This document shows positions 1-8,748 of a stretch of 64,000 nt of DNA, piece by piece (the first letter of the stretch is position 1; each line of letters opens with the position of its first letter). The stretch comes from Robiginitomaculum sp. (GTDB taxonomy: Bacteria > Pseudomonadota > Alphaproteobacteria > Caulobacterales > Maricaulaceae). Under the pieces are notes generated by a model, which saw nothing but the letters and a program-made list of their open reading frames with translations, made no database searches and was not told where the DNA came from. The translations under genes and the position numbers were made by a program. Location of the stretch: NCBI GenBank assembly GCA_021776615.1, contig JAJFFO010000021.1, positions 62,001 through 126,000 on the forward strand. The letters run 5' to 3'.

Positions 1-185
1 TTTATGATTAAATATGGGCAAGTTATTGCAAAAATTTAATAATCAAACGAATTTTTGGCATGATTATCACGAAAAAGTGTAATTTTTAGGGTAAATCTGG
101 CGCTGCAATTAATTAGAAAATTCCGCAAATTTCTGCAGCACACGCAATTCAAGCCGCAATAAATCGCCCGTTAAACGCTCAGACG

Positions 186-1367
186 CTACAGCGCCCGGGC
201 CGCTGCCGCGCCGCTAGCCCATGCCCATTGAAAGTTGTGGCCGCCCAAATGCCCGGTGACATCGACCACTTCGCCGATGAAATACAGCCCCGGCACGTCG
301 CGCGCCTCCATGCTCTTCGATGACAGGCCTGCGGTATCAACGCCGCCGCGGGTGACTTCAGCGGTGCGAAACCCTTCACACCCGGCCGGTTTCGCGGTCC
401 AGGCCTTAACCTGCGCGCTCAACATATCGAGATTTTCATTACTGGTATCGGCAAGACGGGACGGCAAGGTGGGCGGCACCAAAAATTGCACCAGACGTGC
501 TGGCAATTGATTGGATAAATACGCTGCCGGGCTTTGTTTGGGGGTTGCGATTCGCGCCGCCTTTAGCCCGGCCAGCACACCGCCCTGCGGGGCAAAATCA
601 ACGCATATGCTGTCGCCTTGCCGCCAATAGGAGGATATCTGCAAAATCGCCGGGCCGGACAAACCACGGTGGGTAAACAACAAGGCCTCGTCAAAGCGCG
701 TACCATTGCACGACACCGCAACATTAGCGCTGACCCCGGCAAGGGCTTTGATGGGTTCTTTCAAGGCATCGGTAAAGGTCAGCGGCACCAGAGCGGCCTG
801 CGGCTCTATGATTTCCAAACCGAATTGCCGGGCAATTTCATACCCAAACCCACTGGCCCCCATTTTTGGAATGCTGGGTCCGCCGCACGCCACCACCAAC
901 GCCGCAGCGGTAAAATCGCCCCGGTCTGAGGAAACACTAAACCCGCGATCGCTCTTGGCGATATTGTCGATAGCGCATTCCAGCGCAAACACCGCGCCGC
1001 CTTTGGCACATTCGGTGCGCAATAGGGAGACAATCTGGGTTGAGCGCCCATCGCAAAACAACTGCCCCTTGGTTTTTTCGTGCCACGCAATGCCATAGCT
1101 ATCGACCAGATCGATAAAACCCTGCGGGCAGTAACCAGCCAAAGCTGATTTGCAAAAATGCGGGTTTTGCGAAATGAAGTTCTTCGGTTCGCAATACAGA
1201 TTGGTAAAATTGCACCGACCGCCGCCAGAGATGCGTATTTTTTCGCCCGCCGCCTTGGCATGGTCGACGACCAACACCTTGCGGCCCCTTTGCCCGGCTA
1301 TGGCCGCGCACATCATACCCGCCGCCCCGGCACCAATTATAATGACATCATAAGCATGCTGGTTCAT
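186..1367 (-). CDS. HI0933-family NAD(P)/FAD-dependent oxidoreductase
   Basis: This 393-residue protein is a cytoplasmic flavoprotein of the HI0933/YhiN (BaiN/RdsA-like) family; the physiological substrate of most members is not established. The N-terminus carries a Rossmann dinucleotide motif (IIIGAGAAGMMCA, residues 9-21), followed by the family signature around KIRISGGGRCNFTN, and the C-terminus ends with the second FAD-contact region GLYFIGEVVDVTGHLGGHNFQ, WAWASG. The length is normal for the family. It is a single gene facing the window edge, with 185 bp of AT-rich sequence beyond its stop in which I see nothing coding. The family assignment is secure; the reaction is not. Confidence 0.9.
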   Translation of the reverse strand: MNQHAYDVIIIGAGAAGMMCAAIAGQRGRKVLVVDHAKAAGEKIRISGGGRCNFTNLYCEPKNFISQNPHFCKSALAGYCPQGFIDLVDSYGIAWHEKTKGQLFCDGRSTQIVSLLRTECAKGGAVFALECAIDNIAKSDRGFSVSSDRGDFTAAALVVACGGPSIPKMGASGFGYEIARQFGLEIIEPQAALVPLTFTDALKEPIKALAGVSANVAVSCNGTRFDEALLFTHRGLSGPAILQISSYWRQGDSICVDFAPQGGVLAGLKAARIATPKQSPAAYLSNQLPARLVQFLVPPTLPSRLADTSNENLDMLSAQVKAWTAKPAGCEGFRTAEVTRGGVDTAGLSSKSMEARDVPGLYFIGEVVDVTGHLGGHNFQWAWASGAAAARAL

Positions 1368-1578
1368 TTGGCTGGCTTACAACACGCAGCGGAAAAATGG
1401 AAAGTCTTCACACCCTTCACGGCAGAATTTTCATATACACACGCCATGGGCATCTTTAAAATTGTCCTAGCATCGCCCCAATCAAGCCTTCTAACACGCA
1501 CAATTGCTATCGATAACTCGCAATGTATTGAGGTGTGTTTTAGCAACTTGTTGGGTAAACACATGATTGAACGAGCGT

Positions 1579-2433
1579 ATGGCACACATATTCACACCCA
1601 AATTTGAAGTTCTAAAAAAGCTGATTATGGAACCGAAGGGGGTTCCCCATAGGATACTGGCGGAATTTATCGTGTTTGGCATTAAACAGGCTTGGGCCTG
1701 CTTGTTTGGTGGCTCATTACTGACTTTGATTCTGATTACCGCTTATATCTATCCCGAAGATGCCCTGCTGAGCCGCTATGATTTTTTATTTCTGGCAGCC
1801 ATCGCCATCCAAATGCTCCTGATCGCATTCAAGCTGGAAAAACCAGCCGAAGTGAAAGTTATCATCCTGTTTCATATCGTCGGCACCATCATGGAGATAT
1901 TCAAAACCCATATGGGGTCATGGCAATACCCGGAATCTAATTTGTTACGGATTGGCGGGGTGCCATTATTTAGCGGCTTTATGTATTCTGCCGTGGGTAG
2001 TTACCTGGCCCGTGTCTGGCGCAGCTTTGACTTCCGGTTTAGCCATCACCCACCCGTCTGGATGATTTCGCTTACATCCTTATTGATATATATAAACTTC
2101 TTTTCACATCACTTTATTATCGATGTTCGACCCGTTCTTTTTGCTGCGGTCGGCATTTTGTTCTTCAAAACCCGGGTGTATTTTCGCATTCTGGAAAGCT
2201 ACCGACATATGCCGCTTTTACTCGGCTTTTTCCTGACCGCATTGTTTATCTGGTTTGCCGAAAACATTAGTACCTTCGCCCATATCTGGCTCTACCCGTC
2301 CCAACAAAATGGCTGGGCAATGATTTCATTTGGCAAGCTGGGGTCATGGTTTTTACTAATTATCATTTCCTACGGCATGATCGCCAGGTTACATGAAATC
2401 ACCGCCCCGCCCCAACGAGACTCACCCCCCTAA
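1579..2433 (+). CDS. DUF817 family integral membrane protein
   Basis: The protein is a multi-pass inner-membrane protein with about eight hydrophobic segments. It matches the DUF817 (YoaT-like) family by the regions FIVFGIKQAWACLFGG near the N-terminus, the conserved EIFKTHMGSWQYPE stretch, and the C-terminal WLYPSQQNGWAMISFGKLGSW. No function is established for the family. A TTG codon at 1567 is in frame upstream, but the ATG at 1579 is chosen here; neither has a strong ribosome site. The gene stands alone between the flavoprotein and tRNA-Pro. Confidence 0.8.
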   Translation: MAHIFTPKFEVLKKLIMEPKGVPHRILAEFIVFGIKQAWACLFGGSLLTLILITAYIYPEDALLSRYDFLFLAAIAIQMLLIAFKLEKPAEVKVIILFHIVGTIMEIFKTHMGSWQYPESNLLRIGGVPLFSGFMYSAVGSYLARVWRSFDFRFSHHPPVWMISLTSLLIYINFFSHHFIIDVRPVLFAAVGILFFKTRVYFRILESYRHMPLLLGFFLTALFIWFAENISTFAHIWLYPSQQNGWAMISFGKLGSWFLLIIISYGMIARLHEITAPPQRDSPP

Positions 2434-2497
2434 CCAAGCCCAATATGGAAAGCCCGCTTGCAACATTGTCAGCCAGCCGATAAAATCTGCGCTTAGT

Positions 2498-2575
2498 CGG
2501 AGTATAGCTCAGCCTGGTTAGAGTACCGTCTTCGGAAGGCGGGGGTCGCAAGTTCAAATCTTGCTACTCCGACCA
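2498..2575 (+). tRNA. tRNA-Pro (anticodon CGG)
   Basis: A complete cloverleaf can be folded by hand. The acceptor stem CGGAGTA pairs with TACTCCG, the D arm is GCTC/GAGT, the anticodon stem CCGTC/GGCGG closes the loop TTCGGAA with anticodon CGG at 2533-2535, and the T arm is GCAAG/CTTGC around TTCAAAT. The CCA end is encoded (2573-2575). Anticodon CGG reads the proline codon CCG. No copy of its 3' end is seen elsewhere in the window, so there is no sign of an integrated element at this site. Confidence 0.92.
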
Positions 2576-2598
2576 TTTTTCAAATGAATACCCATTTT

Positions 2599-2708
2599 GT
2601 TCAAACGAACACAATGTGATAGATTTTTCCTAATTTCGCGATAAACCATATTTCGGTTCACAGGAACAGTTTGGACACTCTCTGATAATGGGGCAGGTTC
2701 ACGAGAAC
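2599..2708. promoter_or_regulatory. Three GTTC-N4-GAAC palindromes upstream of the esterase gene
   Basis: The same 12-bp palindrome GTTC-N4-GAAC occurs three times, at 2599-2610, 2656-2667 and 2697-2708. The second and third copies also share flanking bases (GGTTCAC at the left side). Three copies in 110 bp of an intergenic region suggest an operator array for a dimeric repressor or activator. It is not the alphaproteobacterial LexA box, which is a GTTC-N7-GTTC direct repeat. The regulator is unknown; the nearest downstream gene is the exported esterase at 2811. Confidence 0.5.
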
Positions 2709-2726
2709 CAAAGAAGGAAGATAAAA

Positions 2727-2757
2727 AATATCAGTTACCGTCACCGTAACCGATATT
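2727..2757. promoter_or_regulatory. Stem-loop / inverted repeat before the esterase gene
   Basis: Twelve-base arms AATATCAGTTAC and GTAACCGATATT flank a 7-base loop, with one mismatch. It lies about 55 bp before the esterase start and 19 bp after the third GTTC-N4-GAAC palindrome. There is no T-run after it, so a terminator is unlikely; a DNA operator or a leader hairpin fits better. Confidence 0.45.
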
Positions 2758-2810
2758 GGACCATTCTTGGAAATACGCCGTATGGTAGGCGCTTTTAAAA
2801 AGGGACAGGC

Positions 2811-3581
2811 ATGCGTATATTAATGGGCCTATTTGTCTTCGTATTTTGGTTTTTAATCGCACACTCGAGTGCCCGCGCGGATCAAGGCACCTTGTCTGAT
2901 AATATTCGAATTGAGAGCGCAGCACTGGGCTACGCACTGCAATACCGGGTATATACACCGGCTAATGTTGCCGAGGCAGAAAATCTACCAATTCTCTTTG
3001 TGACCGACGGACAGTGGTATCTGAGCCAAGGCCGTTTTATGAGGGTTTTGAACAAAGAAATAGAAAAAGGTAGCATCAAGCCAATCATCGCTGTTTTTGT
3101 TGATAACCGTGATCCGGATAAACTGAAGGTCAATAGGCGCAACCAACAATTTTTCTGCAATCAGAAATATGTTGATTTTTTTGAAGATGAGTTGGTGCCG
3201 ACTATTGAAAAAAAATACCCGGCGTCGCGTTCTCGCGATGACAGAGTTATTCTGGGTGTGTCATTTGGCGGCCTGAATGCAGCTTGCTTTGGCCTAATGG
3301 CGAATGAGACTTTTGCTGGTATTGCAATGCAGTCTCCCGCGAACCATCCGGTTAGCAACCTCAAGGAAATGTATGAAACAGAGGAGAAATTGCCGATCAA
3401 AATCTTTTTGAGTATTGGCACTGTAAACGACAATACCCAGCAAGGCAGGCGATTTAAACGGATACTCGCAAGCAAAGGCTATGAATTGCTTTATAAAGAG
3501 GTACCTCACGGCCATACTTGGCAAAACTGGCGCCCGCTTATGGATGACGTGTTGCGGTATTTCTTTAAATCAAACCCATAA
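2811..3581 (+). CDS. Exported alpha/beta-hydrolase, putative esterase (esterase D/Fes-like)
   Basis: The 256-residue protein begins with a signal peptide (hydrophobic residues 2-18, cleavage near ARA-DQ) and is probably periplasmic. The fold is the PF00756 esterase type: the nucleophile elbow GVSFGG places Ser151, an Asp candidate lies at SIGTVND (Asp207), and the catalytic His is His235 in PHGHTWQNW. Members include esterase D, feruloyl and enterobactin esterases and mycolyltransferases, so the substrate cannot be named. A GGGACAGGC sequence precedes the ATG. The upstream region holds a repeated palindrome and a hairpin, so expression is probably controlled. Confidence 0.82.
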   Translation: MRILMGLFVFVFWFLIAHSSARADQGTLSDNIRIESAALGYALQYRVYTPANVAEAENLPILFVTDGQWYLSQGRFMRVLNKEIEKGSIKPIIAVFVDNRDPDKLKVNRRNQQFFCNQKYVDFFEDELVPTIEKKYPASRSRDDRVILGVSFGGLNAACFGLMANETFAGIAMQSPANHPVSNLKEMYETEEKLPIKIFLSIGTVNDNTQQGRRFKRILASKGYELLYKEVPHGHTWQNWRPLMDDVLRYFFKSNP

Positions 3582-3900
3582 ATCAGCTCTGCCCCGGATA
3601 AATATAAGGACGCGGTGAGATACGGGGAGTGTCCTGAGCTCCATTTTGCCAATGCAGGGAACAGGTCACCGCTTGCATCATCAAAGCCAAGCTTTCGCAC
3701 GTGGTGTTTCCAGATTCGCCGCCCCATTGGCAGATGCGGCGAAGCATCTCGCCAAGAGATAGAAAATACCGCACCGTCTCATCACAATGGCTTGAACCGC
3801 ACCAATATTAACATTTTTATTATTGTTTTTCGATAAAACATTGCTATATTAGATTATCAGGAATGGTCATTACTGGCCGTGTACACGCATCCTCGAGGAA
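3582..3900. other. 319-bp intergenic region, no convincing gene
   Basis: Short open frames exist on both strands (for example 3615-3836 plus and 3506-3727 minus), but none has a ribosome site or a recognisable protein. A small hairpin with arms AGATGC/GCATCT lies at 3732-3749. The right part (about 3808-3860) is AT-rich and probably holds the sppA promoter. A decayed gene remnant is possible but cannot be shown. Confidence 0.4.
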
Positions 3901-5694
3901 ATGATGAAACAGTTCTTTTTGACAATGGCCGGCGTTTTGGCCGCATTCTTTTTGCTTTTGCTTATCCCAATTGTGCTGTTGATCGCCGCCGGCCTGTTCT
4001 TTCAGGGTAGCCAAAAAGCCGCGATCACCGCGGCCAGTAGCAATGCCAATAGCATTGTCCTGCGGGCCGATTTGCGCGTCCCCATGCTGGATCAAAGCGT
4101 TGATAGCCTTTTTGGTGGCGGTCGGCAGTCTTTGGTCGGCTTGGTCGAGAGCTTACAGCGTGCCGAAAGCGATAAAAGAGTGAAGGGGTTGTTCATTCGG
4201 GCCAATTCTTTTGGCATGCAGCCTTCCCAAGCCAGTGAATTGCGCGATGCGTTGAAGAGTTTTCGCGATTCCGGCCGCTTTGTCATCGCCCACGCCCAAG
4301 GGTTTGAAGGCACCTCGGTAACCTCCTATTTAGCGGTAAGTGCTGCGGACGAGATCTGGCTGCAAGACGCCGCTGGCTTTTCCGCCACCGGCATTGGCAG
4401 TGAAGTCGAGTTTTACGGCGGTGTGATGGAAAAGGTCAAAGCCAAAGCCGAGTTCGAGCAATTTTATGAATATAAGAATGCTGCCAACACCTATACGCAA
4501 AAAACCTTCACGGACGCCCACCGCGAGAGTGTCACCTCCTATCTGACCTCGCTTTACGAATCCGCCTTGGCCGCCGTCAGCGATGATCGTGACATGAACC
4601 TCACCGAAATGCGCAATCGCATTGAGGGGGGACCGTATAGCGCTGAGCAAGCGAAGATGCTTGGGTTGGTTGATCATCTCGGGCAGGTGGTTGAAGCCCG
4701 CGAGGCCGCGCTCAAAAAAGCGGGCAACGGCGCCATTGTCGAAATCGCCAATTACACGCGCCAAAAAGGCAAATTGAAATCATTGTCCAACAAGCGCCCG
4801 GTCATTGCGCTGATCGAAGGACAAGGCCAAATTGTTACCGGCGAGGCCGTCGACAACCCGTTTAGTAATGACGTGTCCATCGCCTCGGACACCATGTCAG
4901 AAACCATATTGGCGGCGGCAAAAAACAAAAACGTAAAGGCCATTGTTTTGCGGGTTGATTCGCCCGGCGGATCGGCCATTGCCTCGGATCAAATCTGGTA
5001 CGCCATTGAGCGCGCCAAAGAAGAAGGCAAAATCATTGTCGTCAGCATGGGTCAATTGGCGGCCTCCGGCGGTTATTATATTGCCGCCAATGCCGACCAC
5101 ATCTTTGCCCAACCAACCACCATAACCGGCTCCATCGGTGTGCTCGGCGGCAAAATTGTTCTCGATGATACCTTTGACATGGTCGGTTATAATGTTGAGC
5201 CCATATCCGTTGGCGGACAGTTCACCCAGGCTTATTCCAGCGTCCAAAGCTTCACGCCAGAACAACGCCAAGCCTTTCACGATGGCATGGCCCGCACCTA
5301 TGAAGACTTTACCGGCATTGTTGCGGCCGGGCGCGACCTGCCATTGGAAACCGTGCTGAATATTGCCAAGGGCCGGGTCTGGACCGGCGTGCAGGCGCTT
5401 GAAATCGGTCTGGTTGATGAACTTGGCGGCCTGCGCGATGCGATCGACAAAGCGCGCGAATTGGCGGGCATTGAAGCGGATGATAAATTTGTAGTCCGGC
5501 GCTTCCCAACACCGGAACCACCATTGACGCAGCTAAAACGCTATTTTGGTATTTCGTCTGAAACAGCTGAAGCTATGGCGACGATGAGAGCTCTGGCCGA
5601 ATCGCCGCAAGTGCAAATGCTGTTGAAAACATCCGAAGCGGTGCAGGAACAACCACCGGTACTGAAAGCAAATGTGCCGGATTTCGCCCAATAG
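3901..5694 (+). CDS. sppA: Signal peptide peptidase SppA, 67K type
   Basis: This 597-residue inner-membrane serine protease degrades cleaved signal peptides and other membrane peptides. A single N-terminal anchor (about residues 5-34) is followed by two tandem S49 domains, the long form of the family. The catalytic dyad is visible: the general base Lys192 in YEYKNAANTYTQ and the nucleophile Ser389 in SMGQLAASGGYYIA. Two ATG codons stand in tandem; the GAGGA before them is only 2 bases from the first, so the second, at 3904, may be the one used. The gene ends at a strong bidirectional terminator shared with ald. Confidence 0.95.
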   Translation: MMKQFFLTMAGVLAAFFLLLLIPIVLLIAAGLFFQGSQKAAITAASSNANSIVLRADLRVPMLDQSVDSLFGGGRQSLVGLVESLQRAESDKRVKGLFIRANSFGMQPSQASELRDALKSFRDSGRFVIAHAQGFEGTSVTSYLAVSAADEIWLQDAAGFSATGIGSEVEFYGGVMEKVKAKAEFEQFYEYKNAANTYTQKTFTDAHRESVTSYLTSLYESALAAVSDDRDMNLTEMRNRIEGGPYSAEQAKMLGLVDHLGQVVEAREAALKKAGNGAIVEIANYTRQKGKLKSLSNKRPVIALIEGQGQIVTGEAVDNPFSNDVSIASDTMSETILAAAKNKNVKAIVLRVDSPGGSAIASDQIWYAIERAKEEGKIIVVSMGQLAASGGYYIAANADHIFAQPTTITGSIGVLGGKIVLDDTFDMVGYNVEPISVGGQFTQAYSSVQSFTPEQRQAFHDGMARTYEDFTGIVAAGRDLPLETVLNIAKGRVWTGVQALEIGLVDELGGLRDAIDKARELAGIEADDKFVVRRFPTPEPPLTQLKRYFGISSETAEAMATMRALAESPQVQMLLKTSEAVQEQPPVLKANVPDFAQ

Positions 5695-5721
5695 AAAACC
5701 CGGGCTTCGGATCATGGATAT

Positions 5722-5755
5722 AAAAAGGGCGGGAGAATAATCTCCCGCCCTTTTT
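5722..5755. terminator. Bidirectional rho-independent terminator between sppA and ald
   Basis: A perfect 10-bp stem (GGGCGGGAGA and TCTCCCGCCC) encloses the loop ATAA. It is preceded by five A and followed by five T, so it can act in both directions. It lies between the convergent stops of sppA and ald. Confidence 0.95.
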
Positions 5756-5778
5756 GCATCATCATTAGCCGCGCAGTT

Positions 5779-6891
5779 TTACCCAAGCCAGCTTGGCAGC
5801 GCGAAAGGCAGATCAAGATCGCGGGCGACCGCAGCATGGGTGATCGTACCGCCCGCCACATTCAACCCCAAAGCAAAGCCGGGATCGGCATTAAGCGCCT
5901 CATGCACGCCCTTATTGGCCAAGCGTTTCATAAAGGGCAGCGTTGATTTCACCAATGCGAAGGTTGAGGTACGGGCCACGGCACCGGGCATATTGGCAAC
6001 GCAATAATGCACCACATCGTCAATCACAAACGTAGGGTCGCTATGGGTGGTGGCGTGAGAGGTTTCAAAACAACCGCCCTGATCAATGGCGATATCGACC
6101 AATACGGCACCAGCCTTCATGGTTTTGAGCATATCGCGCGTGACCAATTTGGGGGCCGCCGCACCCGGCACCAAGACCGCACCAATGACCAAATCGGCTT
6201 TGATACAGGCTTCGGCAACCGCTTGCTTGGTCGAGTAAATGGTTTTGATCCGCCCACCATACAATGCGTCCAGCTCATTAAGGCGGCTATCAGATATATC
6301 AAAAATACTGACGTCGGCGCGCAGCCCCATGGCCATTTGCGCTGCATTGGTGCCGGCAACGCCGCCGCCCAGAATAACCACTTTGGCCGGGGCCACACCC
6401 GGCACCCCGCCCAGCAAAACACCGCGACCACCTTGCGAGCGCTCAAGACAATGGGCACCCACTTGGACAGACATCCGCCCGGCCACTTCGCTCATCGGCT
6501 GCAATAATGGCAGATCACCGCGCGGCCCGACGATGGTTTCATAGGCAATCGCCGTACAGCCTGACGCCATCAGGCCCTCAGCTTGCTGCTTGTCGGCGGC
6601 CAAATGCAAATAAGTGAACAGCGTCTGATCTTCGCGCAAGCGTTGGTATTCCACCGGCTGCGGCTCCTTGACCTTGACGATCATCTCGGCGCTTTCAAAG
6701 ACTTCATCAGCATTGGCAGCAATGGTACAGCCCGCGGCCTGATAATCCGCATCTAAAAAATCGACACCAGCACCAGCGCTGGTTTCCACCATCACCTGAT
6801 GGCCATCATGGATCAGCTCTGCCGCCGCATCCGGGGTCAGGCTGACCCGATATTCATGAACTTTGATTTCCTTGGGTATTCCGATGCGCAT
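5779..6891 (-). CDS. ald: Alanine dehydrogenase
   Basis: Ald catalyses the NAD-dependent interconversion of L-alanine with pyruvate and ammonia. The 370-residue protein starts MRIGIPKEIK, the typical family N-terminus, and has a Rossmann motif ILGGGVAGTNAAQ in the middle; its length is normal. A longer frame reaches 6939, but the ATG at 6891 is preceded by AAGGGCG and gives the standard start. It is divergent from an Lrp/AsnC regulator, a common arrangement in which the regulator activates ald in response to alanine. It ends at the shared terminator. Confidence 0.95.
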   Translation of the reverse strand: MRIGIPKEIKVHEYRVSLTPDAAAELIHDGHQVMVETSAGAGVDFLDADYQAAGCTIAANADEVFESAEMIVKVKEPQPVEYQRLREDQTLFTYLHLAADKQQAEGLMASGCTAIAYETIVGPRGDLPLLQPMSEVAGRMSVQVGAHCLERSQGGRGVLLGGVPGVAPAKVVILGGGVAGTNAAQMAMGLRADVSIFDISDSRLNELDALYGGRIKTIYSTKQAVAEACIKADLVIGAVLVPGAAAPKLVTRDMLKTMKAGAVLVDIAIDQGGCFETSHATTHSDPTFVIDDVVHYCVANMPGAVARTSTFALVKSTLPFMKRLANKGVHEALNADPGFALGLNVAGGTITHAAVARDLDLPFALPSWLG

Positions 6892-6991
6892 GATTTCGCC
6901 CTTTGATATATTGTTTTTATGAATGGGAAAATAGCGCAAAAACCCGCGAATGTCCTTGCCTTTTCAGCGCACATTGCATTTAATTTGCAAG

Positions 6992-7004
6992 AATGTTCAA
7001 CATT
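6992..7004. promoter_or_regulatory. Palindrome in the ald / Lrp-type regulator divergent promoter region
   Basis: AATGTT-C-AACATT is a perfect 6-bp inverted repeat midway between the two divergent starts (6891 and 7031). Related half-sites such as TTGCAA and TTGCATT flank it. The position fits binding by the adjacent Lrp/AsnC protein, but this is inferred from context only. Confidence 0.45.
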
Positions 7005-7030
7005 GCTCCGCAATAGCAGAAGAAAATTCT

Positions 7031-7489
7031 ATGGAACTTGATAATAAAGATAAGCAAATCCTGACCCTGCTACAAGCCGAGGGCCGCCTTAGCAATGCGG
7101 ACCTTGCCGAACGCGTTGGCCTCTCGGCCTCGGCCTGTCACCGGCGTGTCAAGGCGCTGGAAAGCGATGGCATTATTGCCGACTATGTGGCGCTGCTTGA
7201 CGAAGCCGCCTTTGGCCGCACCTCATCGGTATTTGTGCAAGTGACCTTGGATAACCAACGCACCGAAAACCTGTCGCACTTTGAAGAGGCCGTAGCCGCC
7301 TGCCCGGAAATAATGGAATGCTACCTGACCACCGGCGATGCGGATTATTTATTGCGGGTTTTGGTACGCGACGCGGCGGACTATGAACGCATTCACCATC
7401 AGGTTTTGACCCGCTTACCCGGCGCCACCCGCGTAGTATCCAACTTCGCCATCCGCCGTGTATTCCGACGCACGGCGCTGGCGGTTTGA
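7031..7489 (+). CDS. Lrp/AsnC family transcriptional regulator (likely ald regulator)
   Basis: The 152-residue protein has the family layout: an N-terminal winged helix-turn-helix (DKQILTLLQAEGRLSNADLAERVGLSASACHRRVKAL) and a C-terminal RAM/AsnC ligand-binding domain containing ECYLTTGDADYLLRVLV. These proteins form dimers and octamers and sense amino acids. The start at 7031 (MELDNKDKQ) was preferred over in-frame ATG 6950 because it matches the normal family start. Being divergent from ald, it is probably an alanine-responsive regulator of that gene, as with AldR of other bacteria. Confidence 0.92.
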   Translation: MELDNKDKQILTLLQAEGRLSNADLAERVGLSASACHRRVKALESDGIIADYVALLDEAAFGRTSSVFVQVTLDNQRTENLSHFEEAVAACPEIMECYLTTGDADYLLRVLVRDAADYERIHHQVLTRLPGATRVVSNFAIRRVFRRTALAV

Positions 7490-7557
7490 TGTCTGGGTTT
7501 GAAGCAGGCCGGGAACTCGCCCGGGCCACTTAAAAGCGAATACTTCTCAACGGTGTC

Positions 7558-7590
7558 ACCCCGGAAATTTTGATAAAAATTATCCGGGGT
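7558..7590. repeat. Long stem-loop between convergent genes
   Basis: ACCCCGGA at 7558-7565 pairs perfectly with TCCGGGGT at 7583-7590, and the interior AATTTT/AAAATT extends the stem. It lies between the stops of the Lrp-type gene (7489) and pip (7664). No T-run follows on either strand, so it may stop RNA decay or be an extragenic palindrome rather than a classical terminator. Confidence 0.5.
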
Positions 7591-7663
7591 CCATGATGAA
7601 CAATACCGCGCCATAACTCTCGGATAAGGCTTCAAAGCTCCAGAATGACATCAATAATATAAT

Positions 7664-8632
7664 TTACGCCTCTGCAAATGCATCCGTGGCGCGCACCAGG
7701 CCGTCTATAATGCCCGGCTCCATGGCGCTGTGGCCGGCATCAGGCACGATATACAGCTTGGCTTTGGGCAGCGCTTTGGCCAAGGCCCACGCCCCCCATA
7801 CCGGGGTGACGGCATCATAGCGTCCTTGAATAATGGTGCACGGAATATCGGCGATCAGGTGTGCATCCTCCAGCAATTGGTTATCACGTTTGAAAACACC
7901 ACCATTGGCAAAGTATGAACATTCAATGCGGGCAAAGGCATCGACAAAGCGATCATCATCAAAATCATCGGCCCGACCTGCCGGTCCTTTAATGGTGATG
8001 GTATCGCCCTCCCATTGCGACCACGCCCGGGCGGCAATGCGCCGCAAATCTTCATCCTCGCCAAACAGACGGCGATGATAAGCGGCGACCAAATCATCGC
8101 GCTCGGCCTGCGGGATCGGTGCCAAAAACCCTTCCCACGCATCAGGGAATAAAGCATTGGCCCCTTCTTGATAAAGCCAGCTAATATCGCTTTGGCGACA
8201 CAGAAAAATACCGCGCAAAATCAAACCACTGACCCGCTGCGGATGTTTTTGCGCATAGGCCAATGCCAGTGTTGAACCCCAGGAGCCGCCAAATACCACC
8301 CACTTTTCTACACCCAAATGCTCGCGCAAGCTCTCCATATCCTCAATGAGGTGCTCAATCGTATTGTCGTCCAGACAGCTAAACGGGGTAGAGCGGCCAC
8401 AGCCTCTTTGGTCAAATAATACCGCCCGCCATTTTTTGGGATCGAAAAATTGACGCATTTGCGCCGAGCATCCACCGCCCGGACCACCGTGCAAAAATAC
8501 CAAAGGCGTGCCATCCGCCGCCCCGCACTGTTCATAATAAAGCGTGTGCACTGACCCAACCGGCAAGAAGCCGTTATCAAAAGGCGCAATGGTGGGATAC
8601 AAGTCCCGGCGCTCATTTGTTGATTTGGTCAT
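7664..8632 (-). CDS. pip: Prolyl iminopeptidase (family S33)
   Basis: This cytoplasmic alpha/beta-hydrolase removes N-terminal proline from peptides. All family landmarks are present in its 322 residues: the oxyanion sequence HGGPGGG (48-54), the nucleophile elbow GGSWGS with Ser117, the Asp in QGRYDAVTP and the His in AGHSAMEP. The N-terminal YPTIAPFDNGFLPVG is also typical of the proline iminopeptidase group. It is a single gene divergent from the lipoprotein gene. Confidence 0.94.
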   Translation of the reverse strand: MTKSTNERRDLYPTIAPFDNGFLPVGSVHTLYYEQCGAADGTPLVFLHGGPGGGCSAQMRQFFDPKKWRAVLFDQRGCGRSTPFSCLDDNTIEHLIEDMESLREHLGVEKWVVFGGSWGSTLALAYAQKHPQRVSGLILRGIFLCRQSDISWLYQEGANALFPDAWEGFLAPIPQAERDDLVAAYHRRLFGEDEDLRRIAARAWSQWEGDTITIKGPAGRADDFDDDRFVDAFARIECSYFANGGVFKRDNQLLEDAHLIADIPCTIIQGRYDAVTPVWGAWALAKALPKAKLYIVPDAGHSAMEPGIIDGLVRATDAFAEA

Positions 8633-8748
8633 ACGCTAAACTCCTGTTAGGATGTTTTTAAGCCTGAGGGTGGCATATTTTGGTGCAAACCCTTAAGGGG
8701 CAATGTTGCGTGGCTGTCTCGTTGTGGCAAGTCTGTTGGAGTATCTAA

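Noticed and set aside
2498-2575. tRNA-Pro as an integration site of a mobile element
   Set aside because: No integrase and no second copy of the tRNA 3' end in the window; the genes on both sides look chromosomal.
3506-3836. Short frames in the esterase-sppA spacer that might be a gene or transposase remnant
   Set aside because: No family, no ribosome site and no flanking repeats; reported only as an intergenic region.
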